From positions 685,449-749,448 of the forward strand of contig KL647302.1 in NCBI GenBank assembly GCA_000727475.1: a stretch of DNA of 64,000 nucleotides. Reading direction: 5' to 3'. The translations under genes were made by a program, and so were the position numbers. The stretch is from Sarcocystis neurona. Lineage: Eukaryota > Apicomplexa > Conoidasida > Eucoccidiorida > Sarcocystidae. The notes beneath the pieces were generated by a model, which was not told where the DNA came from, did not search any database, and saw only the letters and a program-made list of their open reading frames with translations. Position 1 is the stretch's first letter. Each line of letters starts with the position of its first letter. Below, piece after piece: positions 31,847 through 43,600 of this stretch.

Positions 31847-34483
31847 TTACGTCTTACGCAGGCTTGCGCCGCCGAGTGCCCGAATTTCTCTGAACTTCCT
31901 CCATGCATCAGCGCTGCGTTCGCGAAGATCGGTGTCACTGGGTGCATCTCCGTCGGGCGGGCATTTCTCGCCGATGCTGTTGCTGCTGGCGTGATCAACG
32001 GCGGCACCCTCGCTCGCCTCTCCTCCCCCTGCTGCTTGTTCCCCTGTACGCTTAGGAGACCGGCGGCCCCAGGTAGCTTGCATCTCTGCTGCTTCACGCC
32101 AGGGTACCTGCAGCCTGCTTCTTCTTTGGTGCCGCAAACGCTCTCCGGAGCATTGGCGACCGGCAGCTACCGCCTCAGCGCTCGACGAGGTGACAGCGGT
32201 TGCAGTGTCGACTAACGTCTGATTCGCTGTAACTTCAGTTTCTCCTGTTGTTCCGACATCCGTTGACTCGTCGTATTTGGCCGCTTTCTTCTCTTCTGCC
32301 TGCGTGTCTCTCTCTGCTGAGGCACTCCTTTTCGCCACCCGATTCGTAACTGCGTCTTCCACTGGCTCGGCTCCTGCCTCCCAATCTGATGGAATTCCTT
32401 GAAGCCGCCTCTCTGTCGCTGCTGCCACAGTTGCTGCTGGATACTTTGCACTGCTGCTGTCTGCTTGTGCTCTTACTCCTGCAGCTGCTCTTCTTGTTGC
32501 CCCTTTCTCTGAAAGAGGTGTCTCAGCCTTGCTTCCAGCTGCGGTATCGCTTGCTGCGGCTGGGGCGCCTGTTCCACCTCCTGCTGCTCTCTTTGCTGCT
32601 GGGGCTCCTCTCGCCGACGCCGCAGCTCTTGCCGCTGCCGCTACGTCTCGTTCTGTCCAGTTTCTCTCTCGTGAAGTTGGTTCTCTTCCTGCCGCCCTTG
32701 CGTGACGTGCTGTTGCAGTCGCTTCTGTCGCCTTTCCTCCGTAAGGAGTTCCGCGGCGAGACAAATCTGCGTCCGAATTTCTGCGGACCTCCTGACCACG
32801 TGCGTCGGCGCTTCTGCCTTCTTCATCATCGTGGAGCCTCTTCTCACTTTCAGTTACGCTGCTATAGCCGGTTCTGCGGATGACGCTGTTGCTGCTGTTG
32901 CCCCTATCGGAGTTCTTGTTGCTCAGCCTGCCGGAGTTGCTGCGCGTGAATTCACCAGTGGACAGGGAGAGGTAATCGGTGATGGCGGTGACCCCGTCGG
33001 CTCCCCTGCTCCTACCCCGCATATCCCGCAGGTGTCGCGTTTCCTGCTGGTGGTGCTGGAGGAGGGCGATTCGCCGCTGCTCTACGTGCTGCTGCAGTTG
33101 GTCCTGGATGAGCCACATGTACACTATTGTCTTTGCCTGCCGTCCCGCCGGCTGCTGTTGTGGCTGCTTCCTTGCCCCCTCGCCCTTCTGTTCGAAGCAA
33201 TAGGCGCCTTCAATTGCAAAAAGGTCGAGCAGTGTGGTTAAACGAAAGCGACCGGCCGACACGGTTCTCTTCAGCAACTGGGATGATAAGTCTTCGTGCA
33301 GCCGCTGCTCGTTCTCTGTCTTGCACTTTTGCTGCTGCTGTTGCTGGACCTGCCTCCAGCATCCCTGCCACAGCGGCTGCTGCACTTGCTTTGCCTGTTG
33401 CTGTTGTTGCGCCTGAAGCTGCCCCTCTCTCTGTTGATGATGTTGCGGTTGTTGCCGTTGGTGCAGCTCCCAACTCTGCGGCTGACGCTGCTGCTGGTTT
33501 CTGTAAAGAGGTACAGGAGGTAGCTGCCGGTCGCTAGAGAACAGATAAATTAGGCAAACCGTTGCTAATCTCGCTACCAGCTTCTTTCTAACACAAGCAG
33601 TGCGCTTGACCTGCAGAACAGGAGCAGAACTTCTCTCACTGTACGTCTGCTGCCGCTCTGTCGCCTGCCAATCACTCCAAACTTCTTTTCCGACAATGTT
33701 TGTCCCCGTGTTGTGCTGCTTCGCCTGTCCTTGCTCCTTCTGCAGCTGGTAGAAAGCACCTTGAGCCTGTTGTTGTTGCTGCTTCCGCATTTCCTCTTTC
33801 TGCTGCTGCTGCTTATCCTGCGGCCGCGTCTCGGGAGGTCGCCGCGACTCCTGCGGCCGCAGCATCGCCGGCCGCTGCTTGCTTCGTCGCTGCCAAGCCT
33901 TAGTAGTAAGGAGATGCCTACGGCACGTGCTCTGCTGCTGCGTCGACCTTCCTGTCCCGGTCGTCTCCTGTTGTCCGGCTCCCGGCTCTCCCCACTGCTG
34001 CTTGGCCTCCTGCTGCCGCTGTTCTGCCTGCTGCGGCTGCTGCTGCCATTCTTCCCACTGCCAGCATTGTCGACCGCGCTCGCGCTGGTCGTAGTGCTGC
34101 GGCCGATCTAACAGTTTCGGCTGTTGGCCCTGCTGCAAACGAGACTGCTGTGGCTGCCGTGCATCCTGCTGCTGCTGGGGTGACCCTGGCTGCCGCTCTG
34201 CTTGCTGCTGCTTGCTGGGGTGGTGCTTTCGATGCTGTTGTCGCAGATGTCCTGGCTTCTCCTGCAGGGACCGCCGCTGCCGTTTGGAGTCCTGTAGCCA
34301 TTGGTCAGACTGCTGGTGCCGCTGCTGCTGCGGGCACTGCCGGTGCCGCAGTTGTGCGTGCCGCCTAGCAGAATCGGTTTCTATTCTTTGCTGCAAGCGA
34401 CTTGTTCCCCTGCGTGGCCGGCCCCCCCGAAGCAGTTTCGCTAACACCCACTCTGACTCTATCTGCTCCTGCATAGCGTCCAT
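31847..34483 (-). CDS. Long glutamine-rich open reading frame, possible exon of the 14-38 kb minus-strand gene
   Basis: A single minus-strand frame stays open for 878 codons. The 5' two thirds are dominated by Q with K, R and E (MDAMQEQIESEWVLAKLLRG start; many QQQQ runs). A less repetitive stretch lies around 33.1-33.3 kb, including LLKRTVSAGRFRLTTLLDLF, and the 3' third is A/T/R-rich and ends ..FREIRALGGASLRKT. CAG DNA remains open in three frames, so length alone is weak evidence. Against that, the complex stretches and the absence of stops across non-repeat DNA favour coding. A competing minus frame at 32212-32850 is also charged and coiled-coil-like, so the true frame may shift at an intron. 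No family is recognised. It lies between the unknown exons at 28 kb and 37.6 kb, same strand. Confidence 0.42.
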   Translation of the reverse strand: MDAMQEQIESEWVLAKLLRGGRPRRGTSRLQQRIETDSARRHAQLRHRQCPQQQRHQQSDQWLQDSKRQRRSLQEKPGHLRQQHRKHHPSKQQQAERQPGSPQQQQDARQPQQSRLQQGQQPKLLDRPQHYDQRERGRQCWQWEEWQQQPQQAEQRQQEAKQQWGEPGAGQQETTGTGRSTQQQSTCRRHLLTTKAWQRRSKQRPAMLRPQESRRPPETRPQDKQQQQKEEMRKQQQQQAQGAFYQLQKEQGQAKQHNTGTNIVGKEVWSDWQATERQQTYSERSSAPVLQVKRTACVRKKLVARLATVCLIYLFSSDRQLPPVPLYRNQQQRQPQSWELHQRQQPQHHQQREGQLQAQQQQQAKQVQQPLWQGCWRQVQQQQQQKCKTENEQRLHEDLSSQLLKRTVSAGRFRLTTLLDLFAIEGAYCFEQKGEGARKQPQQQPAGRQAKTIVYMWLIQDQLQQHVEQRRIALLQHHQQETRHLRDMRGRSRGADGVTAITDYLSLSTGEFTRSNSGRLSNKNSDRGNSSNSVIRRTGYSSVTESEKRLHDDEEGRSADARGQEVRRNSDADLSRRGTPYGGKATEATATARHARAAGREPTSRERNWTERDVAAAARAAASARGAPAAKRAAGGGTGAPAAASDTAAGSKAETPLSEKGATRRAAAGVRAQADSSSAKYPAATVAAATERRLQGIPSDWEAGAEPVEDAVTNRVAKRSASAERDTQAEEKKAAKYDESTDVGTTGETEVTANQTLVDTATAVTSSSAEAVAAGRQCSGERLRHQRRSRLQVPWREAAEMQATWGRRSPKRTGEQAAGGGEASEGAAVDHASSNSIGEKCPPDGDAPSDTDLRERSADAWRKFREIRALGGASLRKT

Positions 34484-34706
34484 TCTTCTCGCTGCTGCTT
34501 GTGCAGCCTGCTGCGGCTGCAGTTATCTCCTGCTGCTGCTGCCCGATCTTGCGGCTGCTACTTGCTGCTGCTGTAATACGGCAGAGAGTTTCGCGCGCAC
34601 ACAAGCTGCTGACGTAACTTGCCGTCTGCCTTCCTTCTTTCTAACTGTACGAGGTGACGACCATGACCGTCACATGGGCTTAACGCACGCACGCATATCT
34701 CTGTAC

Positions 34707-34935
34707 CCACACGGTGTACGCATACAGGAAGTTGTATGGGTGGGCCCCTCCCTCTATACGCCCGGAACCACATTTGTCCATTCCTACGTCCAGATGTCTT
34801 TGTTTAAAATACATAGGTACACACACATATGCATATGTAAACATGTGTGTCCACACGGTGTATATATATATATATATAAAGTTGTGTGCTTACGTTCCTC
34901 CATCTAAACGTTCGGAGTCACACTTCTTCATCTCT
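34707..34935. repeat. Diverged ~144-bp tandem duplication
   Basis: CCACACGGTGTACGCATACA..CTCCCTCTATACGCCCGGAACCACA at 34707 is echoed from 34851 by CCACACGGTGTATATA..CTCCATCTAAACGTTCGGAGTCACA. Confidence 0.65.
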
Positions 34936-35679
34936 AAATACAAATAACTTCTTTTTACTTGAATAAATACGTATATACGAGTACACATCTATCATGAACG
35001 TGCAACATCTAGTGAGGTTTTCACCTGAAAGTGAGCCGTTGATTCGGCTGAACATTCTGATAAACGTCTGCCCTCACGACAAGTAGCGAAACTTGTACTC
35101 TTTGCAAAAATATAAAAGTGTACACGCCTGTGCTTGCCTGTGCATGCATATACATCAGTACGTACTTCTGTATATGTGTACACTTGTATACACGCAGACA
35201 GCTACACGTACACCTAAATAGTTTACCTATATATAGACATGGTGACAGACGCAGGCACACAGAAAAACTTACATCCAAGTAGTCTACGCGTACCGCATGC
35301 GCACACGTCTGCATGGGAGGAGACCGCAGGCTTTGCGCCCTTTTCTAGTAAACCGCTACACGTGTCTTCAAAGATGCGTTTCAATTAGATAGCAAACACC
35401 ACACGACAAAAGCTGCTCCTCCACATAAGCGTCCACAGACCCGTGTCCTCGTGGGGGCTACGACGAAGACAAATCGGTGCAGCCGACGGCACGGTATGCT
35501 CATACACAGAAGCACACGTGTATAGACTTGTACATACCAAGTGAATGAGGGAGCGCGAGATGGATACAGATATGCACCTACACGATATATATATATATAC
35601 ACACGTGTAAATACATGTATGGATGTGCGTGGACGCCGCGGTGTCGCTGATTCGTGTATCAGACCAACAACAGGACAGT

Positions 35680-36200
35680 CCGTCGTTGCTGCTGCCTCTC
35701 TCGCCTTCTGTATAGTGTCTACACCAGTAAGTCGTGTTGCCGCTGGCTCTTCGACTCTCCTTGTCTTGCTGCTGCTGATGCTGCTGCTGCCCGCGCAGCT
35801 GCTTGTCATGCAGCTGGTACTTTCCGCTCCAGTATTATACTGTTGCTACCACTGCTGCTGTTTTTGTGCTACCCCGTGTCTTGCTGGCTGCCACGACTGC
35901 TCTACGTGTATTGCAAGAGCCGCTTCCTCTGAGGCACTCAGAGTAGCCCGCAGCTGCAGGAGCGGCCTCTGCCTGTTTGTATCACAGCGTTGTTGCTGAT
36001 GTTTGGCCTGTTCTACTGCTGCCGTTGTGTTGCGACTCTGCTGCTGCGTCGTTTCTTTTCCTACACGTCTTGGTGCCGCTTCTACTGGGGTCTGATTCCT
36101 GCTGCTATTGTTGCCGGGATACGGTGCTGCTCCTGCCGCTGCTGTTTCTGTTGAAATTTTCTGCTACTGTCGTTACCGCAGCGGCGCCTTCCGGTGCTGA
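35680..36200 (+). repeat. CTG-rich block
   Basis: CTGCTGTTGTTGCC triplets (CAG in minus sense). A long low-complexity plus frame is not accepted as a gene. Confidence 0.7.
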
Positions 36201-37109
36201 GGCGGTCGACCTACCCTTCTGCTGTTCTGTTGAAACTTTGTACCTGCAACGGTGGAGCCGTCGGTGTTCCCCATCATACGCACAACCGGAAAAATCATGT
36301 TTCTCGGCCTGCACTATCTGGTGACCGCAATAGTGTCTGCTCTGGTCTCCAGCTCTACCTGTGGAGTGTTATCGTCTACGAGTACGCACGAATCTACCTA
36401 CAATTACACATCTGACTCAATGTGGTTTGTTTGGCTCATGTGACTGAAGAGCGTGCGCTGCTGCACCTCTTTCACATTTAAAAACGCTCTACGTGGTTGA
36501 CGCTTCTGAACTGGCTGATCCTGCGCGTTCGCCACTGCTACGCTGCTGCCGATAAGGAAACTTGAAGCGGCGGCCCCCTTGTTGCTGCGACTGCTGATGC
36601 TGCGCTGCCGTGCAGCTGGTCGTCCTGTCGTAAACCGGTAGCTGTTGGTGCTGTCGAAAAGCATCTCGTCGCTGTGTTGGCGGTGCCACAAATCGACGGG
36701 AGATTTCCGCGGGGACTGAGATGAGTTCCGTCTGAACCACCAGCAGCTGTTCTTGATGGTACGGTCAGTAAAAGCTTCAGCAGCCCTCTCCCGCAGGAGG
36801 TATGTGTGCGCACACGTCGCACATGCAAGCAAAGACACTGAGAAACTGTACTGCAGCAGTAGTTCGGATACGTCGACTTGTATACACACCAGCGTACATT
36901 TTCTCCGACTCTGCATATTTTGGTAATGCTGCAGCGGATCTTTATGGAGTTAGACGCCCGACGTTTAGGTCCACGCAAACGTGTGTGTCTACTTACAGCG
37001 CTAACCACATACATGGGCAGAGGTGATCCACATGTGTATGCATATAAATGCACGTATGTCAACAGCCGTGACAGACAAAGAGGTAAGGGGGTCGGCTCAG
37101 GGGGTTAAT

Positions 37110-37370
37110 GCAATTCTTGTCCTGCTCTTGCGGTGTTTGCTGCTGCTCATGTTGGTGACGCGCTTGCAGCTGTGCGTACTGGGGCGGCCACTGTGGGTGG
37201 CGCGAGCACGTACTGGTGCTCTAGCTGTGCCTCCGGCTGCTGCAGTTATCGTTTCTCTGACCATGCTTGTCCTGCTGCTTGAGCTACTGGTGCCGGTGCC
37301 GTTTCTGGTCGCTCCTCGGCTGGTGCCGTTGTGCTACTGCAGTTTTTGCTGGTGAGGCCTTCGGCGCTGC
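37110..37370 (+). repeat. CTG-rich block
   Basis: The last substantial triplet-repeat block before the repeat-poor island that begins near 38.5 kb. Confidence 0.65.
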
Positions 37371-37564
37371 TTCTGCCGCTCCTCTGATTCGTGTTTGGTC
37401 GCTGGTAAAGAGACTGTGCTTGCTTTCAGGCGTGGAGCGCAGGATCGCTCTGCGGCAACAAGAACGGTGTAGCCACAGTAAAGGAGCGGCGGGGTAGCTG
37501 GACCTGCTGCGGTGATTGCGGCTACACATACTGAGGAAACACACAGAACGTGCACGTTAGAGTG

Positions 37565-37797
37565 TCAGCAAGAGGGACGGTGCTTCCTATACTTCGAAAC
37601 AGTAGCGTAGAAGTTTTTCAAATCGTTTCTTCTGTACCACAGCCAGTATTCAGAATGCGCTTGAAAGCCCTCCGGATGCTCCAGGTAGCTCTTGAGCTTA
37701 GCACAGCCTTCAAAATGATACCGAGCGGAACACGAGTAAACGCCAACAACTTGTATAAAGGCTTCAGTAACTTGAAGGGCTTCCTCGTACAAATCCA
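37565..37797 (-). CDS. Unidentified coding exon, possible upstream exon of the minus-strand gene
   Basis: The frame begins after a TTGAAG acceptor and reads DLYEEALQVTEAFIQVVGVY, then a Cys- and Tyr-containing part (YSCSARYHFEGCAKLKSYLE) and HSEYWLWYRRNDLKNFY before a stop at 37565. The regular spacing of aromatic and hydrophobic residues and the non-repetitive composition look like genuine protein. A 3' donor is not obvious: the ACT|GTTTCG at the end is weak. It is separated by CTG repeat from the Q-rich frame downstream. No family recognised. Confidence 0.42.
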
Positions 37798-38351
37798 CTT
37801 CAACGAACGGTGCACGGGGTCTTCAGCTAGCCGCGTGCGTTGTTGAGTCCGTCGTTGGGCGACTGCTGATACCCTGCTGCGGTGGCACCGACTCCACCGG
37901 CTGCGGCTGCTGAGCTGTCCAAGAGTCCAGTCGACGGTTTGTGCGCGACGAGGGAATCCGGGGAAAGGAAGCAGGGATGACCAAAATCAAGAAGTACACG
38001 GAAGTACACATGTAGCGCTGGAGGGGACAGGAGCAGGTTTTCTACGGGAGCGGCGACAGCACACGCACAACGTGTGCTCGCGCCGTAGCTGCTTCGGCGC
38101 TGAAGCCACGTGCAGCTGACGGACAGCTACTGGCGGGGTGACTGGTAATATTGTCAGCCGCTCTCATATCCGGTATGCTGTTCCTGCTGCTGCCACCGGT
38201 GCTGTGCTTGCGGCCGCCGCGGCTTCGGTCGGAACGCCGGCGAAGAGCCCGCCCGTAGGCACCACCGAAGAAGTGTCGGTAGTGCGGATCACAGGAACAC
38301 GAAACCAGATGCAAACGCAGATCCTCTTGAGCATACATCGGCGCTACTCAC

Positions 38352-38437
38352 CCCACTTGCCGCTGCTTGGCCAGACGTATATTTTTGTGCCTGTGAAGTC
38401 AGGTATGCCCCAATCGAACATACGCACACGGGTGTTT
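38352..38437 (-). CDS. Unidentified short coding exon
   Basis: An 86-nt exon between an acceptor CCCACTACAG and a strong donor GG|GTGAGTAG on the minus strand. It reads TRVRMFDWGIPDFTGTKIYV followed by WPSSGKWG. Composition is compact and non-repetitive. It could belong with the 37.6-kb exon. Function unknown. Confidence 0.38.
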
Positions 38438-38996
38438 CTGTAGTGGGTACACACGATGTAAGCGGGGAGAGAGACAGGAGAGAGGTGGCGAGACATACAG
38501 ATACACATATATGCAGGACAAGGTGCAGCTTGAATTCTGAGGAGTACGCTACGCATATGCGCAGATACCACATAGCAGAGTCGAGATGAAGTCGCAATAG
38601 TACTTTGGAGTGGTTCTCGACAGGATATGTCGCACGAGATACCTACACTCCGTCCGTTATGACCTGAAGTTCTCCACTTCTCAGTGCGTCTCTTTCGCAG
38701 AGCCACCACCGCACTGCATAGTCATCGACCGCCCCGTGTGCAGAGAATTAGCCATGATTCAACCCTCCACACACATCAACGGAAACTGGCACGTCTACGC
38801 GGACCCCCCAGTGACTCCGTGAAATGTGAGCATCATACACTCACGAGATACACTTCGCACTGGAAACCAACTCATAACGCATCCCGCTTTCTGCATACCC
38901 GCTCGTCATATGCAGATGCTTGCTGTGAGTCACGTCATTAAAGTCCCTCCGGAGGACACTCTCCTAGTAACGCTCTCTTCTCTTCCCCGTGTGCAG

Positions 38997-39923
38997 ACGC
39001 TTGAGCATTTGAGCTCCTATGAGCAATTAACACTTCTGCGGCACCGAGGAAGGAAAGGTTTCTTCCAGGATATTCGGCAGACCGTTTACTGCTGCTGGAG
39101 CCTGTGAGAGCTGCCAGTCCTACATATTACGCCAGTGTCATTATCCGTGTGTAAAAGCTATATTGCTCTCTTCGGCCATAGAAAGCACTTGCTTTATTGC
39201 CCTGTGGAGCGCAACACGGCTACGAAGTGACACATCTTTCCGTCTGCATCTGCTGCTGCTGCTGCTCTTCTGGGGCGGTTCTTCGGTCATCACTTGCTGC
39301 TACTGCTCTGCCCACAACTGCTGCAGCGATGCTGTCGCTATCGCTGCCGCGTTCTACGAGCTAGACAGAGTCCAGCTAAGCAGGGAAATCCTTCAGCCAT
39401 TGAACCTCCTTCGGCCTCAGTACACCTGTATTTCCATTCTCGGTCTACGTAGTCAAGGTAAAATACCCTCAGTAGAATTAGCGTGAGTATTTCTCTACCC
39501 GTTTACAGGTGCTCCCACACATCTATACCTAATACGCGTATATACAAATGTGTGCCCATGTACATTTGCATAGGTACACGAGGGGCGGAAATGGAAGGAA
39601 CGCCTATGGATATGGCCATGTTCGTATCTGACTGTATTTACCGAACGTGGCGTGAAATGATAGAACCGTACGCGAAGGAACGCCGGAGCGCCACCTCAGT
39701 ATCTTCCATTTCAAGTGCGTGCCGAAGCGGGATATAGCGGATCTCCTGTGTATGCGTGCACGTGTCTATTTCCACCCGTAACAGACAAGTCCTTGTAGGT
39801 GTCGCGGGCAAGGTATGGGAAGAGCTGGAAGCATACAGTCTTTGGGCGAAATCGTCGTGTCCCACAACACATAATTTTCACAAGCTCACCTCCCTTTGCG
39901 CTCATCCTCCTCTCGCAAAATGA
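38997..39923 (+). CDS. Exon cluster of an unidentified plus-strand gene with helical-repeat texture
   Basis: Consecutive exons with good borders. 38997-39057, after TTCCCCGTGTGCAG and ending AAAG|GTTTCT: TLEHLSSYEQLTLLRHRGRK. 39182-39457, after CGGCCATAG and ending CAAG|GTAAAA: STCFIALWSATRLRSD .. DAVAIAAAFYELDRVQLSRE .. LRSQ; a CTG-rich middle may hide a small intron (acceptor CTGCAG at 39326). 39574-39714, after TTTGCATAG: TRGAEMEGTPMDMAMFVSDC .. YRTWREMIEPYAKERRS. 39785-39923, after CCGTAACAG: VLVGVAGKVWEELEAYSLWA then a TGA. Phases join for the first three. The 'ALWSATRL' and 'AAAFYELDRVQLSREIL' pieces resemble the degenerate helical repeats of apicomplexan organellar RNA-binding (RAP/heptatricopeptide-type) proteins; this is a guess, and no RAP domain is seen. 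An extra exon at 40488-40607 (NIDDVNDHIFGNPLTKTL..) could be its end. Confidence 0.42.
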
Positions 39924-40487
39924 AGACACAAGTGTATCTGCTCGTGTCAGTAGAGGCAGGTACGCGGCAGCATCCTGCATGAAAGTGTCACTCTGTAAAG
40001 AAATCCACTTCCAATTATCAACAAAGAGGCACGATCTAGTCCGACGAGCATCGTATTTCGATAAACTTTGGAGTCACGGAACTTCTATTTGCTGTATCCC
40101 TCTGTCGAAGCTCCTCCTCAACGCCTGAAGTGTCGGCTTTTCTGTAGCAAGAGTCACTCGTGTGGTATGCGATGTCCACCTTGGGTACTTCGTACCGGAA
40201 GGGTGTGGCTGGCATGAGACTGCTTAAAAAAACCATGTGTACAGCCGGTCATGTGTACTCAAAGCACGTAGACTTCGGGGAACGTGCACCTGAGCTCTGC
40301 TTGTTTTATGGCTTTTTCCTCTAGAAGATGGTTCAACAGAAAAAGAAGGCTCACGACAAAGGTGCTAAGTTACGAGGATCACTCGCCTCAGGACTCAATG
40401 GGCTTCTGCAGTAGGGTTTGTGGACAGCAGATCCCATGCCGCAGGCCCCGAATTCCTACCAGGCCGTCTGCTTGGTCTCACAGCTTA

Positions 40488-40607
40488 TCTGTAGTCAACA
40501 TTGATGACGTGAATGACCACATTTTCGGCAACCCCCTAACGAAAACCCTGTCCAGCAAAATGCGTTTTAGAGAGACTTTGAATCAAAGAGGACTCACCGT
40601 AGATTAG
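40488..40607 (+). CDS. Possible terminal exon, unidentified
   Basis: After the acceptor CTTATCTGTAG the frame reads NIDDVNDHIFGNPLTKTLSS, then KMRFRETLNQRGLTVD and a TAG at 40605-40607. It could end the 39-kb plus-strand gene. The opposite strand also has a short open frame here (ILLDRVFVRGLPKMWSF), so the strand is not settled. Confidence 0.25.
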   Translation, partial: SVVNIDDVNDHIFGNPLTKTLSSKMRFRETLNQRGLTVD

Positions 40608-40619
40608 CGGTTACTCGTA

Positions 40620-43600
40620 CTGAATAATTTTTGTCTACATTGTTTCCTAGTGTTGTCGTGTGCGCTCAACAGTACCTCTTTTAAATCGGAAGTTGCACGC
40701 GACGGAGGTCGTTTTTTTGAACAAGCGTGCGTGTCAAACATGCTTTCGTGTGACGACACTTAATGTTCTGTGCTGTTCGCTGAGCCGTAGTCTGAGACTT
40801 CGAGGGTCTTCTACCACGTACGCCATCTAAGAAGTGTGAAAGAGAGGACGTCGCGTGTATATATGTACGCATACATCTATTACTGTACTTTGCACGTTGG
40901 CATACACTTATTTCCCAACACTTCTACGTGTGCGAGGCGATACCAGACGCGGTGTGTGGACACACAGATATCGGAAAACTGTAGACGTGGGGTGATACGT
41001 GTGAACGTACAGTGTGCCCAGCAGATATCTGCGCACAGAACACGAAAGCGAGGTGATGATCTTCTCCTATACTTTCGTACAGGTGTGCTCCTACGCCTGC
41101 ACGATCTGGACACGTGCGTCAGTTGCAGTAACTCGCCTGCCGGAAATTGTGCCAAGGTCTGCTACGGCCCCGACGAGGAAGGACAATGTTTAACGAAGAA
41201 TCATGATGTATTCTTATGCAGATAAGCCTCCGTCACGAAACAGGTGGAGACAGCACACTAACGCACACTGCAGGGACAGACGAATACAAAAATGTACAAT
41301 CAGAGGAGTACGTTGGCTGTAACCGGCTGCCGGCTACCATGCGCCAGTATTTACACGCATAAGAGCATATCCGGCGCATACCAGTGCAGTTGTTGGACGA
41401 TGTACTGCGTTATTTTGTTGACACACAAAAGCATATGTTCTGTTCAGAGGAAGGCTAGAGATCTATCGTTATGCAGAGTTGAAAAGTGGTCGAACATCTA
41501 CATTCCCCCACGGGGGCGAGCTTGTATAATTTGAGTCGTTTACGACGGGAAGGGACATAGCGAACTTCCGACGCCACTACAGGTACTAACGGAATTGTCT
41601 CAAAACACAGGCACTGTTACGCATAGTGTGCTGAGATGTCTCCCCCGACAAATCAACGAAGGGAAAATTTATTTCTTGTCACAACCATGTACTGCACCTG
41701 GCCTGTGGTCTGCTGTAAGGCCCTTTAGTTTGAGAGCCCTTCCGACAGTAGAAGCACCTATAAATCAGTGAATCGGACGTAGGTCGGAATCCGAGTACAC
41801 TTCCGGCTGATTTGAAAGATCTTGATAAATGTTGCGCGTATCCTTGCAGCAATGCTTCGGTGTCAGTTTGGCGTATGATAAATTCCTGCACCGGCCAGAT
41901 GGTCTAAGGCGGACACACTTTCGCGTTCACTTATTCCTGTTCCGTACGCGAGTGTATAGACTAACGAAGCAGGAGAAGTATCACGTACCGCTATATTCGC
42001 CCATACACGTACAGAAACAAATGGGCACGAATGCTCTCAGCACACAGATCCGTATGCATACATATATATATATATATATATATATCTGCGTATGAATTAA
42101 CGTACGACCCAAGAACTAGTCAGAGTGGAGTCAAGGCACCCAACATATAGGTACTCTTCCTATATATTCACACGCAGATACTCGTACACAAGCGGCGACG
42201 GGGGACGCTTTTAGACCTATGTACAGGTGTGTATACGTCTCCTTGTTTGTGTTAAACTATATGGGTTTATAAGGCAAGAAGAGGCGTGTCTGGAGATTTT
42301 GACAAAAAAAAAGTCGGTCTTGAGACATAAATATGTAGTAAGTCAGAGCGGGACTGTGGTCTCACAACAGTGTGTTCAACAGATTTGAAAGATGTCGTGT
42401 CTAAAGAGACACATTCGAATGTATGGCCACATGACTATACAGAGAGATTTGCATACATTCATACATAGATAAAGTTGACCTTTGGGTCGCTTTTAAGTCA
42501 CGAGTCGCACGGCTTTGGCAAAGGCACCGAAGACTGCAAAGGACGGCGCGTCTACATAGATTTGAATGCGAGCACGCTTGTGTGTACGCCGACGGATCTA
42601 TGTGTGCCCGCTGATGTCAAAAGCGGACCGCATATAGATACATCCTTAATATCGTGGATAAGCGGGTCCCCCCACGAGTACACAATAATTAAATACACTT
42701 GTGTTTCTGCAGATGGAGTGCTCTTACAGCTGCTGGTCGTAGAGAGCCTTCGCGAAATCATTAGCAACTAGAGAAACTGAAGGAGCCTGCTTCGGTTTCC
42801 TCGTGACACCGAGAGAGACGCGGGGTCCCTTAGTCTTCAAGGCAAGCCTGCAGGAGAAGTACGCGATCACAAAGAGCCACAACCCACTTTTCCCTCCATT
42901 TATTGTCACGGGTACGTGTGAAGGCGCCTCACCTTCTTTTAACGCAAAGACCAACGTGCGTTCGGCCATCCAGCCACTGTTTCTTTCCTTCGCCTAGAGG
43001 CGTGAGTCTGACTGCAGTTATACGCTGATGTCTCTATACACGTGTATACGAAAACCATTGCTTGTTCCGTTTTAATAGACAGGTACGGTGTGGAAATCCT
43101 TGCGTTTTTGAGGGCTTTTATCGTGGGGTGTTTTTTAAAACTCAAGGAGCACAAAGCGAAATGTAGCTGTAAGTTAGTGGCCTGCCAACGGATCAGGAAG
43201 AACTTCCACTTTAACTATCGTCGCGAGGAATGATGATGTGAGCTTATCGTCGCTCACGAGGGGAAGACGCTGCATTCCTCTTGTTGTATGGGAATATGGC
43301 TTGCCTGAGGATATTTCCCTGCGACACAGTGGCCTATATTGCTGGTGTACCAAATGTATGCTTACCTGCGCGATGGAACGTGTAATGTTCAAACGCATCA
43401 AGTCGTGCAGAGAACATACTTCTCCTACCATTGCTGTCTCGATTTTTCGCTCATCCGAACTTCGACGCCATCCGTCTGCCTGCAAATTGTTGCGGGATGG
43501 ACACAGAGTCGCCTGAGTTGATTAGTAAAAAGGGATATGTCACCGGTGGCCAAATACTGATATTACAGCCATATCCGCACAACGTGCCAGAGTAGTGCGC

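Noticed and set aside
39638..39750. Minus-strand frame (RHALEMEDTEVALRRSF part) with apparent splice sites
   Set aside because: The same bases form the plus-strand exon 39574-39714, whose phase matches the preceding plus exon. The minus reading has no matching partner.
42475..42969. Open frames on both strands with plausible peptides and acceptors
   Set aside because: Neither strand could be preferred and no phase-compatible neighbour was found, so no gene was called.
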